Source of the DNA: Candidatus Nitrosopumilus sp.
Lineage (GTDB): Archaea; Thermoproteota; Nitrososphaeria; Nitrososphaerales; Nitrosopumilaceae
Length of the DNA stretch: 57,452 bases
Assembly (NCBI RefSeq): GCF_028278985.1
Contig: NZ_JANQTA010000025.1
Coordinates: 1-57,452 of the forward strand
Direction: 5' to 3'
Under the pieces are notes generated by a model. It was not told where the DNA came from. It made no database searches and worked only from the letters and a program-made list of their open reading frames with translations. Position numbers and translations under genes: made by a program. Shown one piece after another: positions 48,562 to 57,167 of this stretch (position 1 is its first letter; every line of letters begins with the position of its first letter).

Positions 48562-49606
48562 GTTTTTTGACCTCCTCTGTAATCTTTGAAGGAATATCAC
48601 TTAATGGGAGAATATGATCAGCTGCATCAAGATCAATCACAGCTTTTGGCATTCCAAAAATCACACAAGTTTCTTTATTTTGTACAATTGTATGGCCTCC
48701 TCTTTTCTTAATTGACTTCATACCAAATCCACCATCATGACCCATTCCTGTTAGAACAACACCTACCAAATTGGAGCCATAAACTTCTGATGCTGAAATC
48801 ATGGTCATATTTACAGAAGGTCTTACTCCGAATCTTTTTTCACTTGAATCCAAATGGACTTTTCTATTTTGTAGTACCGACATGTGGAAATCACCTGGGG
48901 CTATCAAAACTTGACCATTTTTGATAATGTCTCCTTCTTCTGCCTCTTTTACAAAGAATCCAGTATTGTTAGATAATCTTTCAGCAAATTGCTTCGTAAA
49001 TCCTTTTGGCATATGCTGAACAAGTAAAATTCCTGCATCCACATCTGTTGGTATTCCATTTAGCACAGTTTGGACTGTTCCGGGACCTCCAGTTGAAGAA
49101 CCAATCACAATTACTCTTTCTGATGTATCTGTTCTGGGTGTGGGTTTTGTTTTTGGTTTTAATGAATTTATTTTTTCTTGAATTAATTGAATAGGATCTG
49201 ATTTGTGTGCAATTTCTATTTTTGTAATTAATGCTTCTCTTAGTTTGTCTTTTTCTTTCATGTCTTGTGGGATTGCAACAAAATCAACCGCTCCATTTTC
49301 TAATGCATCTAAAACAAGTTTAGAACCATTTTGAGAAAAACTACTTACAATAATTGTTGGAATTAATGTTCCTGAATTTACCATATTTTCAATAAATGTT
49401 AGCCCATCCATTCTTGGCATTTCTAAATCTAATAAAATCACATCAGGGGTTTTTGCCGAAATTTTTGATAAAGCATCTTTTCCATCTATTGCAGTTGAAA
49501 CTACGTCTATCTCATCAATTGAAATGACATCTGTAAGATATTTTCTCATCAGATTGGAATCATTTACTATGCATACTTTGATAGGAATTACTTTTTGCTC
49601 TAGCAA
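48551..49606 (-). CDS. cheB: chemotaxis methylesterase CheB
   Basis: A 351-residue CheB with an N-terminal receiver domain (Asp in VILLDLEMPRMDG) and a C-terminal methylesterase domain. The catalytic Ser-His-Asp triad can be placed in VIGSSTGGPGTVQ, LVQHMPKGFT and LTGMGHDGGFGM. It removes methyl groups placed by CheR. The start is TTG at 49606 with GAGGGA about 8 nt upstream. It is first in the cheB-cheA-cheC-cheR unit. GATTATAAT (49676-49684) after palindrome S10 would give a leader of about 45 nt. Confidence 0.95.
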   Translation of the reverse strand: MLEQKVIPIKVCIVNDSNLMRKYLTDVISIDEIDVVSTAIDGKDALSKISAKTPDVILLDLEMPRMDGLTFIENMVNSGTLIPTIIVSSFSQNGSKLVLDALENGAVDFVAIPQDMKEKDKLREALITKIEIAHKSDPIQLIQEKINSLKPKTKPTPRTDTSERVIVIGSSTGGPGTVQTVLNGIPTDVDAGILLVQHMPKGFTKQFAERLSNNTGFFVKEAEEGDIIKNGQVLIAPGDFHMSVLQNRKVHLDSSEKRFGVRPSVNMTMISASEVYGSNLVGVVLTGMGHDGGFGMKSIKKRGGHTIVQNKETCVIFGMPKAVIDLDAADHILPLSDIPSKITEEVKKLVR

Positions 49607-49687
49607 TAAATTATTCCCTCTTTTGCAAAATCAGTAAATTGTAAAAATAGATCATAATTTTTAAATGAAAAAAGTAATTATAATCTG

Positions 49688-49708
49688 ATGTTTGTTTGCA
49701 TCAAACAG
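49688..49708. promoter_or_regulatory. regulon palindrome S10 (cheBACR operon)
   Basis: ATGTTTG, seven bases, CAAACAG; the arms TGTTTG/CAAACA are perfect. On the minus strand GATTATAAT follows three bases after the core. Confidence 0.55.
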
Positions 49709-49717
49709 ACTAAAATT

Positions 49718-49960
49718 CTATTCTTTTTCTTTCAATTCTTTTTGAACTTCATGGGCCCTAATTAATGAAATTCTTAGCTGCTCATACAATGTAGGATTGT
49801 TTTCTTCTTTAGCTTTTGCTTTTAGTTCTACCAACTCATCAACTAGTTTGTCAATATACTGTTTTCCCCATCCTGTATTTCTCTCTCTTGGTTTTGTACT
49901 AGGATGAAGATCAATTTCATCCCACATGCTGTATAAACTACTTCGAAATGATTGGCTCAT
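49718..49960 (-). CDS. 80-residue helical protein within the chemotaxis cluster
   Basis: A small charged protein starting MSQSFRSSLYSMWDEIDLHP. It has a predicted helical second half (QYIDKLVDELVELKAKAKEE and LYEQLRISLIRAHEVQKELK) that looks like a two-helix coiled coil. I do not recognise it. It sits between cheW and the cheB operon on the same strand. It could be a small adaptor of the chemotaxis system, in the place where other archaea encode CheF or CheD. TCTTAATTC about 28 nt upstream may be its TATA box; the 21-bp palindrome is not present there. Confidence 0.6.
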   Translation of the reverse strand: MSQSFRSSLYSMWDEIDLHPSTKPRERNTGWGKQYIDKLVDELVELKAKAKEENNPTLYEQLRISLIRAHEVQKELKEKE

Positions 49961-50016
49961 ACATTGTAGGTGGGATTAGTTGAATTAAGAACGATGGACA
50001 AAACGTATGATTTTGA

Positions 50017-50031
50017 TTTCCAATTTGGAAA
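50017..50031. promoter_or_regulatory. 15-bp palindrome upstream of the 80-residue gene
   Basis: TTTCCAA, T, TTGGAAA is a perfect dyad in the gap between cheW and the gene at 49718-49960. It does not belong to the 21-bp series and may be a separate operator. Confidence 0.35.
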
Positions 50032-50055
50032 AATGCTTCATTTTATGCACAAAAA

Positions 50056-50646
50056 CTAACTTGATGTCTCTTGGATTATTTTGTCAATTTCAGGAAGAAT
50101 TTCTTCATCGTTTTCAGATGATTCTACTTTTTCTTCTGTAATCTCTTCGTGATTTGCAGCCTCCAACTGTTCTTCTGAAATACCTTCGGATTCCTTTAGA
50201 AATTTTGATGCATCTAATAGAACTATCAAATTTTCTTCGGTGTTAACAATTCCTTTGATGTAGCTATTTTCCTCAAATGCTCCTGGAGGTGGGGATTCAA
50301 TATCGCTCATTGAAAATCGCATCACTTCGTTTACTTCATCTACAAGTAATCCAGTTAATGTATCATTTACATCAGCTACTAGTATTCTCTGTTTAGAATT
50401 ATCTGTATTCATACTTGATAATCCAATTTTATCATTTACATCTATGATTGGAATGATTTTTCCTCTAAGATTCATAATTCCTTTTACATATGATTTTGAT
50501 TTTGGAATTTCTGTAATTGCATCTACTGTTCTTATCTCTTTAACTTGTTCAATTGGAACTGCATAATTTCCTTTTTTAGCATCTTTTTCTGCTATAGTAA
50601 ATGTTACAACTTGCATTGTATCACTTAGAACAGTTTCTGTAGACAT
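50056..50646 (-). CDS. cheW: chemotaxis coupling protein CheW
   Basis: A 196-residue CheW that bridges receptor and CheA. The SH3-like double barrel is seen from VVTFTIAEKDAKKGNYAVPI, VKGIMNLRGKIIPIIDVNDK, TGLLVDEVNEVMRFSMSDIE and IKGIVNTEENLIVLLDASKF. After the core comes an acidic tail of about 45 residues (EEITEEKVESSENDEEILPE), not typical. ATG at 50646 is preferred to the TTG at 50664, because ATAATTATG (50670-50678) then lies at the leaderless TATA distance. Palindrome S11 is just upstream. Confidence 0.93.
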   Translation of the reverse strand: MSTETVLSDTMQVVTFTIAEKDAKKGNYAVPIEQVKEIRTVDAITEIPKSKSYVKGIMNLRGKIIPIIDVNDKIGLSSMNTDNSKQRILVADVNDTLTGLLVDEVNEVMRFSMSDIESPPPGAFEENSYIKGIVNTEENLIVLLDASKFLKESEGISEEQLEAANHEEITEEKVESSENDEEILPEIDKIIQETSS

Positions 50647-50678
50647 GAATTGATAATTGTTCAAAAGAACATAATTAT

Positions 50679-50699
50679 TAGTTTGTTCAAATTGATCAT
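50679..50699. promoter_or_regulatory. regulon palindrome S11 (cheW)
   Basis: TAGTTTG, seven bases, TGATCAT. One arm is weak. On the minus strand ATAATTATG follows at once and is 28 nt from the cheW ATG. Confidence 0.4.
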
Positions 50700-50771
50700 A
50701 ATAATTTCAAATCTAAATGATTCTCAATCAATATTAAAAAATTATTTACAAATAAATTAAAAATTTATTTT

Positions 50772-52160
50772 CTAAATATTGTTGGTAATGTTGATTTTAC
50801 CAGTTTTTAGTCTTTCAACTACTTCTTTCATATGAGGCTTTACAGGTTTTCCTTCATCCATGTTAGAACATGCCTCTTCAATTCCTATCATTACCATTAA
50901 TTCTGTAATTGGTGTACTTACAGCAGTGTATCCTTTGACATCATTATTATCATCAAATGATGGATTGATGACTGTTTTTACCCAATAAATTGAGCCATCT
51001 TTTGCCTTATTTCTTAGGTAACCTTGGAAAGTATTGCCTTTTGAAATTGTTTCAGCTAGTGATCTAAATAATTTCTCATCATGCCAGCCGGATTTCAACA
51101 ATCTTGCATTTTCTCCAATTACTTCTTCTTTAGGATATTTTGTAACATCCAAAAAGAATTTGTTCAGATAACTAAACATGTTATCTGAATCTGACATGGA
51201 AATAATTGAAGAAGAATCAAGAACTTCGGTAATTGCACTCAAAGTTTTCACTGAATTATTTGCATTTTGAAGAGTCTGGGTTTCTTTATCTTTAGCTTGA
51301 ACGATTTCTTCAAAACTTTTCAAATTTGTTTGTGCTACTGAAAGAATTTCTTCACTTGCTGCAGTAGCTTGCTCTGTTCCACTTGAAACTTGCTCGGTTG
51401 CTGCTGAAATTTCTTGCATTTGAGAAACGACTTCAGTAATTGATGCTGTAATGTCCTTGATTGATTCTAAAATATGAGTAATTACTTCATATGCATCCTG
51501 AACAACTGTATTTCCTTTTTCAATACTGTCTGTTGTTTTATTTGATGAATTTTTCAATGAACTAACTAGATCTGAAATATCTTCAGCACCTTTCTTTGAA
51601 TTTTCAGCTAATCTTCTTACTTCGTCAGCAACAACTGCAAAACCTCTACCTACATCCCCTGCTCTTGCAGCCTCAATTGCTGCATTTAATGCTAGTAGAT
51701 TTGTCTGCTCTGCAATTTGAGTGATGAATCCTGTCATATTATCAACTTTGGCAAGCTCATTTGCTAATTTTTTAACATCATTGGAGGATTCTGATACGAT
51801 TGATTTCATACTATCCATTTTTTCCATTCCCTTTTCTGCATCAGTACTGATGTTTTGAGTAATTTGTTCTGATTGACGCATCATCTCCATTGCTTTAACA
51901 GCATTTGAGGCAACGCCTTGAATAGCAGTTGAAATTGATTGAATTGATTGAGAAATCTCTTCTATGCCACTGGTTTGGCTTTTTGTGGCTGACTCTAGTT
52001 CATTTACTGTACCTTGTAGTTGTTCAGAAACTGCTACTGCTTCATCAAATGATTTTAGGACTTGGTTGGTTATATTTTCATCAGATTCATCTTTTTTTGA
52101 AGTTTCACTAGTTTTAATTTCATTTTGATTATCAAGAGATTCAATAGTTTGAATTGTCAT
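50772..52160 (-). CDS. soluble methyl-accepting chemotaxis protein with C-terminal PAS domain
   Basis: A 462-residue receptor with no membrane helix and no HAMP domain. The N-terminal 300 residues are the signalling coiled coil, with the conserved hairpin tip [20 protein letters not shown] then [20 protein letters not shown], and methylation-type Glu/Gln pairs on both sides. Residues about 325-435 are a PAS domain ([20 protein letters not shown], then [17 protein letters not shown] and [20 protein letters not shown]), like that of Aer, which may bind a flavin or heme and sense redox or oxygen. The order, signalling part first and PAS last, is less common. It is leaderless by TATA position, with palindrome S12 upstream. 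Confidence 0.92.
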   Translation of the reverse strand: MTIQTIESLDNQNEIKTSETSKKDESDENITNQVLKSFDEAVAVSEQLQGTVNELESATKSQTSGIEEISQSIQSISTAIQGVASNAVKAMEMMRQSEQITQNISTDAEKGMEKMDSMKSIVSESSNDVKKLANELAKVDNMTGFITQIAEQTNLLALNAAIEAARAGDVGRGFAVVADEVRRLAENSKKGAEDISDLVSSLKNSSNKTTDSIEKGNTVVQDAYEVITHILESIKDITASITEVVSQMQEISAATEQVSSGTEQATAASEEILSVAQTNLKSFEEIVQAKDKETQTLQNANNSVKTLSAITEVLDSSSIISMSDSDNMFSYLNKFFLDVTKYPKEEVIGENARLLKSGWHDEKLFRSLAETISKGNTFQGYLRNKAKDGSIYWVKTVINPSFDDNNDVKGYTAVSTPITELMVMIGIEEACSNMDEGKPVKPHMKEVVERLKTGKINITNNI

Positions 52161-52192
52161 ATTTATTCAATGATAGATTTGTAGTTAATCAT

Positions 52193-52213
52193 TTGTCTGA
52201 TCAGTTAGAACAA
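52193..52213. promoter_or_regulatory. regulon palindrome S12 (receptor gene)
   Basis: TTGTCTG, seven bases, AGAACAA. On the minus strand ATGATTAAC follows directly, as it nearly does after S8, and lies about 27 nt before the receptor ATG. Confidence 0.5.
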
Positions 52214-52229
52214 AAAATATTGTATAATT

Positions 52230-53714
52230 TTAAACTCCTGGCACTGGAGCTGTGAAAATTATACTATCCAAAAATTCTTCCATGATGAAATTTATGGAAA
52301 ACATGGAAATTCCTCCAACAGTAAGTAGTAATCCTATATGGAAAAATACTGTTTTGTAAATTCCTCCTTGAATAATTTTTATTGCAAATCCACTAATCAC
52401 TGAAGTCATAATTAATAACAATGGCATTAGTGCATTCATTAAGTCAGGATTAATTGGAGTTAATTCAAAAGCTGCATTAGATAAATCTCCAGATGATAAT
52501 CCGTTGAACAATTCTGTAAGTTTATTCATCAATCCAAAAATTGATAGTGATAAAACATGTAAAATTATTACAACTAATTGAAATGTGGATGCATTTTGTG
52601 CACGTTTACCTCTTAATTCATTAATTTTCTTAGTTACATCTGAAATTACATTTCCCACTAAATTCATGTCGGCACCTTTGTCAATTGATGTTGAAAAGAT
52701 TGAATTTCCACTCGCAATCAAATGATTGCCTGATTCAATAGAAAATAATTCAAATCCTATTGTTTGATCAATTCTATTTTTAATTCTGTTTTTCAATGAA
52801 TCGATAAATGTCTGAATTGTACCAAAATTACTTCTCATTACTGCTTGAAGTGCTTGTCCCATTGACCCTACTGTGGAGTATAGTTGTCCAAAATGAAGAA
52901 TGAATGTTGGATACCATTCAGTATAGCTTGAAATCTTTGATTCTGCTTTTTTTGCTATTATTCCAGGATAAAGTAATGGGGCTCCTCCTAATGCTACAGC
53001 AAGAATAGGTGGTACTGCACCTGAGATAAGCAAAACAGAGGTAATTCCCATCGAAGCGCCTATTGCCATGTATATCTTCATGCGAAATTTTTTCTCCATA
53101 TCTGCGTCAGTATAAGCTAGAATATCTCTTGGGAACATCATGAACATCATTGCAACAAAGACTGCCATTCCAGCACCGGTTCCCATCATTGAAACCATCA
53201 AAATTTGTTCTGCATCTCCGAATCCCATTAGCATACTCATAATCGAATTTGCAGAAATCATGAATGATGCAGTAGACATTAAAGTATAGAACATTTCTGA
53301 AAATAATTTTTGCGTTTCCAGATTTGCTTCATATTTTATTTTGTAAGTTGCTAGGGCATTTTTTAGTTCATCTCTAAAAAATAATTTCATATCATCCCCT
53401 AATCTAATCACTTGAGATAATTTTACTAAGAGTAATTTCATTGGATCATCTTTTTTGTTTGAAGTTACTTTAGCAATTTTTTCGCAGGCAGCTGCTAATC
53501 CATATGACCATCCCACACCTAGTCGGAATGTGTCTCTAAACGCTCCTGAATATTTTCCATATTTGGAATCTTTTCCGGTTTTAAAAAGATCTACAGCTCC
53601 GATTTCTCCAGTTGAAATACTGTACAAAAATGCAATAAAATATACAAAATTCTCATCAATTTTTCCTCCTGAAGATAATAGTGCTTTTGTTGATGCAATC
53701 TTTCCAAGCATCAT
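52230..53714 (-). CDS. arlJ: archaellum platform protein ArlJ (FlaJ)
   Basis: A 494-residue membrane protein of the type II secretion/type IV pilus platform family. Two soluble blocks, each with the T2SSF pattern (SGAFRDTFRLGVGWSYGLAA and later ISSYTEWYPTFILHFGQLYS), alternate with about seven membrane segments. It anchors the archaellum motor in the membrane and moves with ArlI. The start ATG overlaps the end of arlI by 4 bp. It is the last gene of the arl unit. Confidence 0.92.
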   Translation of the reverse strand: MMLGKIASTKALLSSGGKIDENFVYFIAFLYSISTGEIGAVDLFKTGKDSKYGKYSGAFRDTFRLGVGWSYGLAAACEKIAKVTSNKKDDPMKLLLVKLSQVIRLGDDMKLFFRDELKNALATYKIKYEANLETQKLFSEMFYTLMSTASFMISANSIMSMLMGFGDAEQILMVSMMGTGAGMAVFVAMMFMMFPRDILAYTDADMEKKFRMKIYMAIGASMGITSVLLISGAVPPILAVALGGAPLLYPGIIAKKAESKISSYTEWYPTFILHFGQLYSTVGSMGQALQAVMRSNFGTIQTFIDSLKNRIKNRIDQTIGFELFSIESGNHLIASGNSIFSTSIDKGADMNLVGNVISDVTKKINELRGKRAQNASTFQLVVIILHVLSLSIFGLMNKLTELFNGLSSGDLSNAAFELTPINPDLMNALMPLLLIMTSVISGFAIKIIQGGIYKTVFFHIGLLLTVGGISMFSINFIMEEFLDSIIFTAPVPGV

Positions 53715-55381
53715 TGTGAATCTAATTCCTTTAGATATTCTTCTAATCCTACTTCTCTACAATGAGAAATTGCATTAAACACATCATAATAATTGAAGAT
53801 TTTTTTCTCTAACATTTTTTCTAGAATTTTTGCACGTAACTCTAATTCTTCATATAGTATTCCTTCATCTTTTCTTTTCATTCCTCTCTTTTCAAGTACT
53901 TTTGAAATGAATAGTGCACTACTTCCTCTTCCTTTGAATCTTACAGTATCTGTACCGGCATCCCAATTGAAAACTGGAATGAACATTACATTCCCATCAT
54001 TTGAAATTCCCAGGATTTCATTTATTGATAGAATTCTACGGACTCTTTTTCCTTCTGGATTAAGTACCGCAGCCTGGAAAAGTGCTAGATTCAAGTTTTC
54101 CATGTAAGTTTTGGGTATACTAATTGGAGCATTTGATAATCTTTGAATTAATGGAACCATAGCTGCAGCGTGAAATGTTGCAATGACAGGGTGGCCTGTT
54201 TGCATTGCTGAAAAAGCTACATTTCCTTCTGCTCCTCTAATTTCTCCCACAAGAATATAGTTTGGTCTTTGTCTTAATGCTGCTTTGAGTAAATCATCCA
54301 TTGTTACACTAGATGCTGGATTTCCAGTGTTTCGTGTTGCCTCTGTAATCCAGTTATTGTGTGGCAATGTTAATTCCGGAGTATCTTCAATTGTAACTAC
54401 TTTCCAATTTGATGGAATAAATGCAGTTAGACCCATTAGAGTGGTTGTTTTTCCAGATGCTGTTTCTCCATTTACAAATAGACTCATTCCAGCTTCTAAC
54501 ATCATCCACAAATAAGCTGCTTCTGTAAAATTCATCACTCCTGATGATAAAACTTGAATAATTGATAATGGTGTACTTGCAAATTTTCTAATTGTTGCAT
54601 TAGTTCCTTTTCTACTAATATCCTTTCCAAAGACAATATTGATTCTTGAACCGTCTGGTAGAGTCGCATCAACTACTGGTTGTGCATGTGATATTGTTTT
54701 TCCAAATTGCTCTGATAAACTAATTATTAGTTCGTCAATTGCCTCTACACTAAGAAAGACTGGAACTTTTAATGTTCCAAATGCTTTGTGAATTATGTAC
54801 ATATTACCTGCACCAATAATTGAAATATCTTCTAGATTTGGATCATTCAAGAATGGGTCTAATAATCCAGTACCTGCACGTTTCTGAAGAAAATGATATT
54901 TTAAATTATTATAACTTTCAGTATGAACTGGGAGTTTTTTTATTTTAAATGGATCACCTAATTTTGTATAATCTACTGGATTTGGAGATGACACTAATGT
55001 TTCGTTAAGATAAGTATCTACCATGTTGAATCTTTCTGTAATTTCTACAGGAGGATCAAGTTTTCCTGCTTTAGATGCAAAAACGCTATCTGCAAAAGCC
55101 ATTAACTCTCTATCTGGTTCATCAGGCTCAATTATGACGTACTCATTATATCCGTCATCAGCAGTTGTATGTGGATTGATGTGAATAAAAGTATCATCTG
55201 AAATTGAATAAATCAGATTAGGCTCTTTGAGTTTTTTATGTTCAGGTTTTAATTCTTCTGAGAATAAAGGAAGTGGATTTCCTTTAGTTTGATACATATC
55301 AAGATAGTTTTTAAGATGTGATTTTTGTTTTATTTTTTCAACAAAATTTTGATCACTAATTGAGGAAAGATTTAACGTCAT
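53711..55381 (-). CDS. arlI: archaellum motor ATPase ArlI (FlaI)
   Basis: A 556-residue hexameric secretion-type ATPase that powers assembly and rotation. Walker A NGETASGKTTTLMGL, the Asp box VVTIEDTPELTLPHNNW, Walker B NYILVGEIRGAEGNVAFSAM and the His box ATFHAAAMVPLIQRL are all clear. The N-terminal domain of about 200 residues is of the archaeal FlaI type. The ATG at 55381 has GGTGA 5 nt upstream. It is preceded by arlH and overlaps arlJ. Confidence 0.96.
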   Translation of the reverse strand: MTLNLSSISDQNFVEKIKQKSHLKNYLDMYQTKGNPLPLFSEELKPEHKKLKEPNLIYSISDDTFIHINPHTTADDGYNEYVIIEPDEPDRELMAFADSVFASKAGKLDPPVEITERFNMVDTYLNETLVSSPNPVDYTKLGDPFKIKKLPVHTESYNNLKYHFLQKRAGTGLLDPFLNDPNLEDISIIGAGNMYIIHKAFGTLKVPVFLSVEAIDELIISLSEQFGKTISHAQPVVDATLPDGSRINIVFGKDISRKGTNATIRKFASTPLSIIQVLSSGVMNFTEAAYLWMMLEAGMSLFVNGETASGKTTTLMGLTAFIPSNWKVVTIEDTPELTLPHNNWITEATRNTGNPASSVTMDDLLKAALRQRPNYILVGEIRGAEGNVAFSAMQTGHPVIATFHAAAMVPLIQRLSNAPISIPKTYMENLNLALFQAAVLNPEGKRVRRILSINEILGISNDGNVMFIPVFNWDAGTDTVRFKGRGSSALFISKVLEKRGMKRKDEGILYEELELRAKILEKMLEKKIFNYYDVFNAISHCREVGLEEYLKELDSQ

Positions 55382-55389
55382 TTTCTCAC

Positions 55390-56091
55390 CTATGCATTAG
55401 CCATTGATACCGGCACAATCTTTATTCCAAAAATTAGATCTACTTCAAAGGCAAATCCTGCTTCAGGAGTATCTTTTGCTCCAAGAAATTTAATGATTTT
55501 TAGAGTTTTTACTTCTTTATCTCCAACTACAATGGTTCCCAATTTTAGATAAACATCAGTTGCACCGACTAAAGCTGTGTTAGTAGATTTTGCAAAATCT
55601 GAGGAGTGACTAGTGATAATGATTGTCTTTCCTTTAGAAACAATTTCTTTGCAGAAAGAAAGAAAATCTAGTATAGCTTGATTATTTGAATTTAATACAA
55701 TTGGTGAAATTGAATCAATAATAACACCATCAACCGAATCAATTTTTTTTAGAATAAATTCTTTGATTGCTGGAAGAATTTTTTCTGTATTTTTATCTGT
55801 CCACTTTGCATCTTTTACAAAAACAGGAACAAAGATTAATTGACTTCGTACAAATGGTTTTGAAAAATTAAATGTGATTGATTTCATTTTATGAATATAC
55901 TGTTTTACAGTATTTTCAATAACGCAAAGAAGACTATGTTTTGAAGCAACCAATCCGTTCATAATTTGTGCTGAAATTGCACTTTTTCCTGTACCATGAT
56001 CTCCTTCAATGAATACTAGTGATGGAGCAGGAATTCCTCCTCCAAACTGTCTATCAATTTCTTCATTTCCAGTAGAAATAATGTCAACCAT
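55390..56091 (-). CDS. arlH: archaellum KaiC-like ATPase ArlH (FlaH)
   Basis: A 233-residue RecA/KaiC-like protein that forms a ring with ArlI and switches between assembly and rotation. Walker A EGDHGTGKSAISAQIM and Walker B-like DGVIIDSISPIVLN are seen, together with IITSHSSDFAKS. Length matches archaeal ArlH. The ATG has a strong GAGGTGG 6 nt upstream, so it has a short leader. Palindrome S13 and CTTAAGTAA lie in the 77-bp gap to arlF, so an internal promoter is possible. Confidence 0.93.
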   Translation of the reverse strand: MVDIISTGNEEIDRQFGGGIPAPSLVFIEGDHGTGKSAISAQIMNGLVASKHSLLCVIENTVKQYIHKMKSITFNFSKPFVRSQLIFVPVFVKDAKWTDKNTEKILPAIKEFILKKIDSVDGVIIDSISPIVLNSNNQAILDFLSFCKEIVSKGKTIIITSHSSDFAKSTNTALVGATDVYLKLGTIVVGDKEVKTLKIIKFLGAKDTPEAGFAFEVDLIFGIKIVPVSMANA

Positions 56092-56145
56092 GAATCCACC
56101 TCATTCTAATACAATCAAAATTATGAGAATTTTTTACTTAAGATG

Positions 56146-56166
56146 CTGTTTGACTTTTTTGAACAT
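56146..56166. promoter_or_regulatory. regulon palindrome S13 (arlH)
   Basis: CTGTTTG, seven bases, TGAACAT. On the minus strand CTTAAGTAA (about 56133-56141) follows within 5 bp; a transcript from there would start about 20 nt before the arlH ATG. Confidence 0.45.
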
Positions 56167-56168
56167 AT

Positions 56169-56678
56169 CTATACTACAGCAGTTCCAGTTGCAACAATTC
56201 CATTTTGAGTAGAAATTACAACAATTAAATCACTACTGCTCTCAAGACTGTTTGAAACTTCAGTATCTATTGTCATTGTTTCCCCAGTGTTAAGTATTTC
56301 AGGATCGATTACATCATTTAAAAAACTGTCTACACACCATTCTCCGTTTGTGGGAGGACAAGATGATGAAAATGCCATCACTTCTGTATATGTTGTTCCT
56401 GCATTATCGTATGTTACAATCACATCAAATTTTTCAAATTCCCATAATTTCTCTAATCCTGAATTTGTTACATCAAAACTAAATTCTGGATCTGTTCCTG
56501 AAGTACTAATTGATTCAATATTGATTTCGGTTTTAATTCTCTTATTTTCAAACTCTGTCATTTGAACTGAAGAATCGGACATTAATGAAATACTGTCAGT
56601 TACTCCTCCTAATGAGAACATTAGATATGTTATTCCAAACATGATGATTCCACCACTAATGGCAATGCTTAGTCCCAT
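56169..56678 (-). CDS. arlF: archaellum stator protein ArlF (FlaF)
   Basis: A 169-residue protein with one N-terminal helix (MGLSIAISGGIIMFGITYLM), followed by a beta-sandwich domain outside the cell membrane (IESISTSGTDPEFSFDVTNS, then FDVIVTYDNAGTTYTEVMAF). ArlF binds the S-layer and with ArlG forms the stator. Two Cys (SCPP, EWCVD) may form a disulfide. ATG has GGAGAG 6 nt upstream. ArlF and ArlG are weakly conserved; the names rest on the N-terminal pattern and order. Confidence 0.82.
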   Translation of the reverse strand: MGLSIAISGGIIMFGITYLMFSLGGVTDSISLMSDSSVQMTEFENKRIKTEINIESISTSGTDPEFSFDVTNSGLEKLWEFEKFDVIVTYDNAGTTYTEVMAFSSSCPPTNGEWCVDSFLNDVIDPEILNTGETMTIDTEVSNSLESSSDLIVVISTQNGIVATGTAVV

Positions 56679-56687
56679 AATTCTCTC

Positions 56688-57167
56688 CTATGACACAGAG
56701 AATATGTGATCATCAGAAACTCCGTTAGAAACTGTTACTTGAACCAAGTATGATGTTGAGGACTGTAAACTGGAACTATCTTGTAGGGTTATCTGGATTG
56801 TATCTCCTTCCGTCCAAACAGAACTTGTAGTTGTACTATCACCGAAAACCCATTGTGGTGTGGTTCCTTGATTATATCCTATCATTTGAGCTGAATTTAT
56901 CTGCCCAAAATACACATCAACAGAGTCTAGTTTCTGTATGGGTGTTAATCCTGTATTTTTAATCCAGAAGTCCACTGCTGTACTGTTAATCTGCCTAACA
57001 TGAAGAATCTCAAATTTACTTAGCATTTTCTCTTTTTGGGCCTCTGTAGTCGTAGTGTATGTTCCCTCAAATGAGCCTACTTTACTAATTACAATACCTG
57101 TAATCATTCCAGCTACAATTACTGATGCAATGATTAACACACCCTCACTGATAATACCTGATGCCAT
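56688..57167 (-). CDS. arlG: archaellum stator protein ArlG (FlaG)
   Basis: A 159-residue protein with the ArlG-type N-terminal helix (SEGVLIIASVIVAGMITGIV) and an outer beta-sandwich (FEILHVRQINSTAVDFWIKN, then WTEGDTIQITLQDSSSL). With ArlF it ties the rotating motor to the S-layer. The start overlaps the TAA of the upstream gene as TAATG, with GAGGGA 7 nt before it. Nine bases separate it from arlF. Confidence 0.82.
   Translation of the reverse strand: MASGIISEGVLIIASVIVAGMITGIVISKVGSFEGTYTTTTEAQKEKMLSKFEILHVRQINSTAVDFWIKNTGLTPIQKLDSVDVYFGQINSAQMIGYNQGTTPQWVFGDSTTTSSVWTEGDTIQITLQDSSSLQSSTSYLVQVTVSNGVSDDHIFSVS

Noticed and set aside
49994-50059. 21-codon frame on the plus strand between cheW and the 80-residue gene
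   Set aside because: No TATA box or ribosome-binding site is visible, and it overlaps the cheW stop in antisense.
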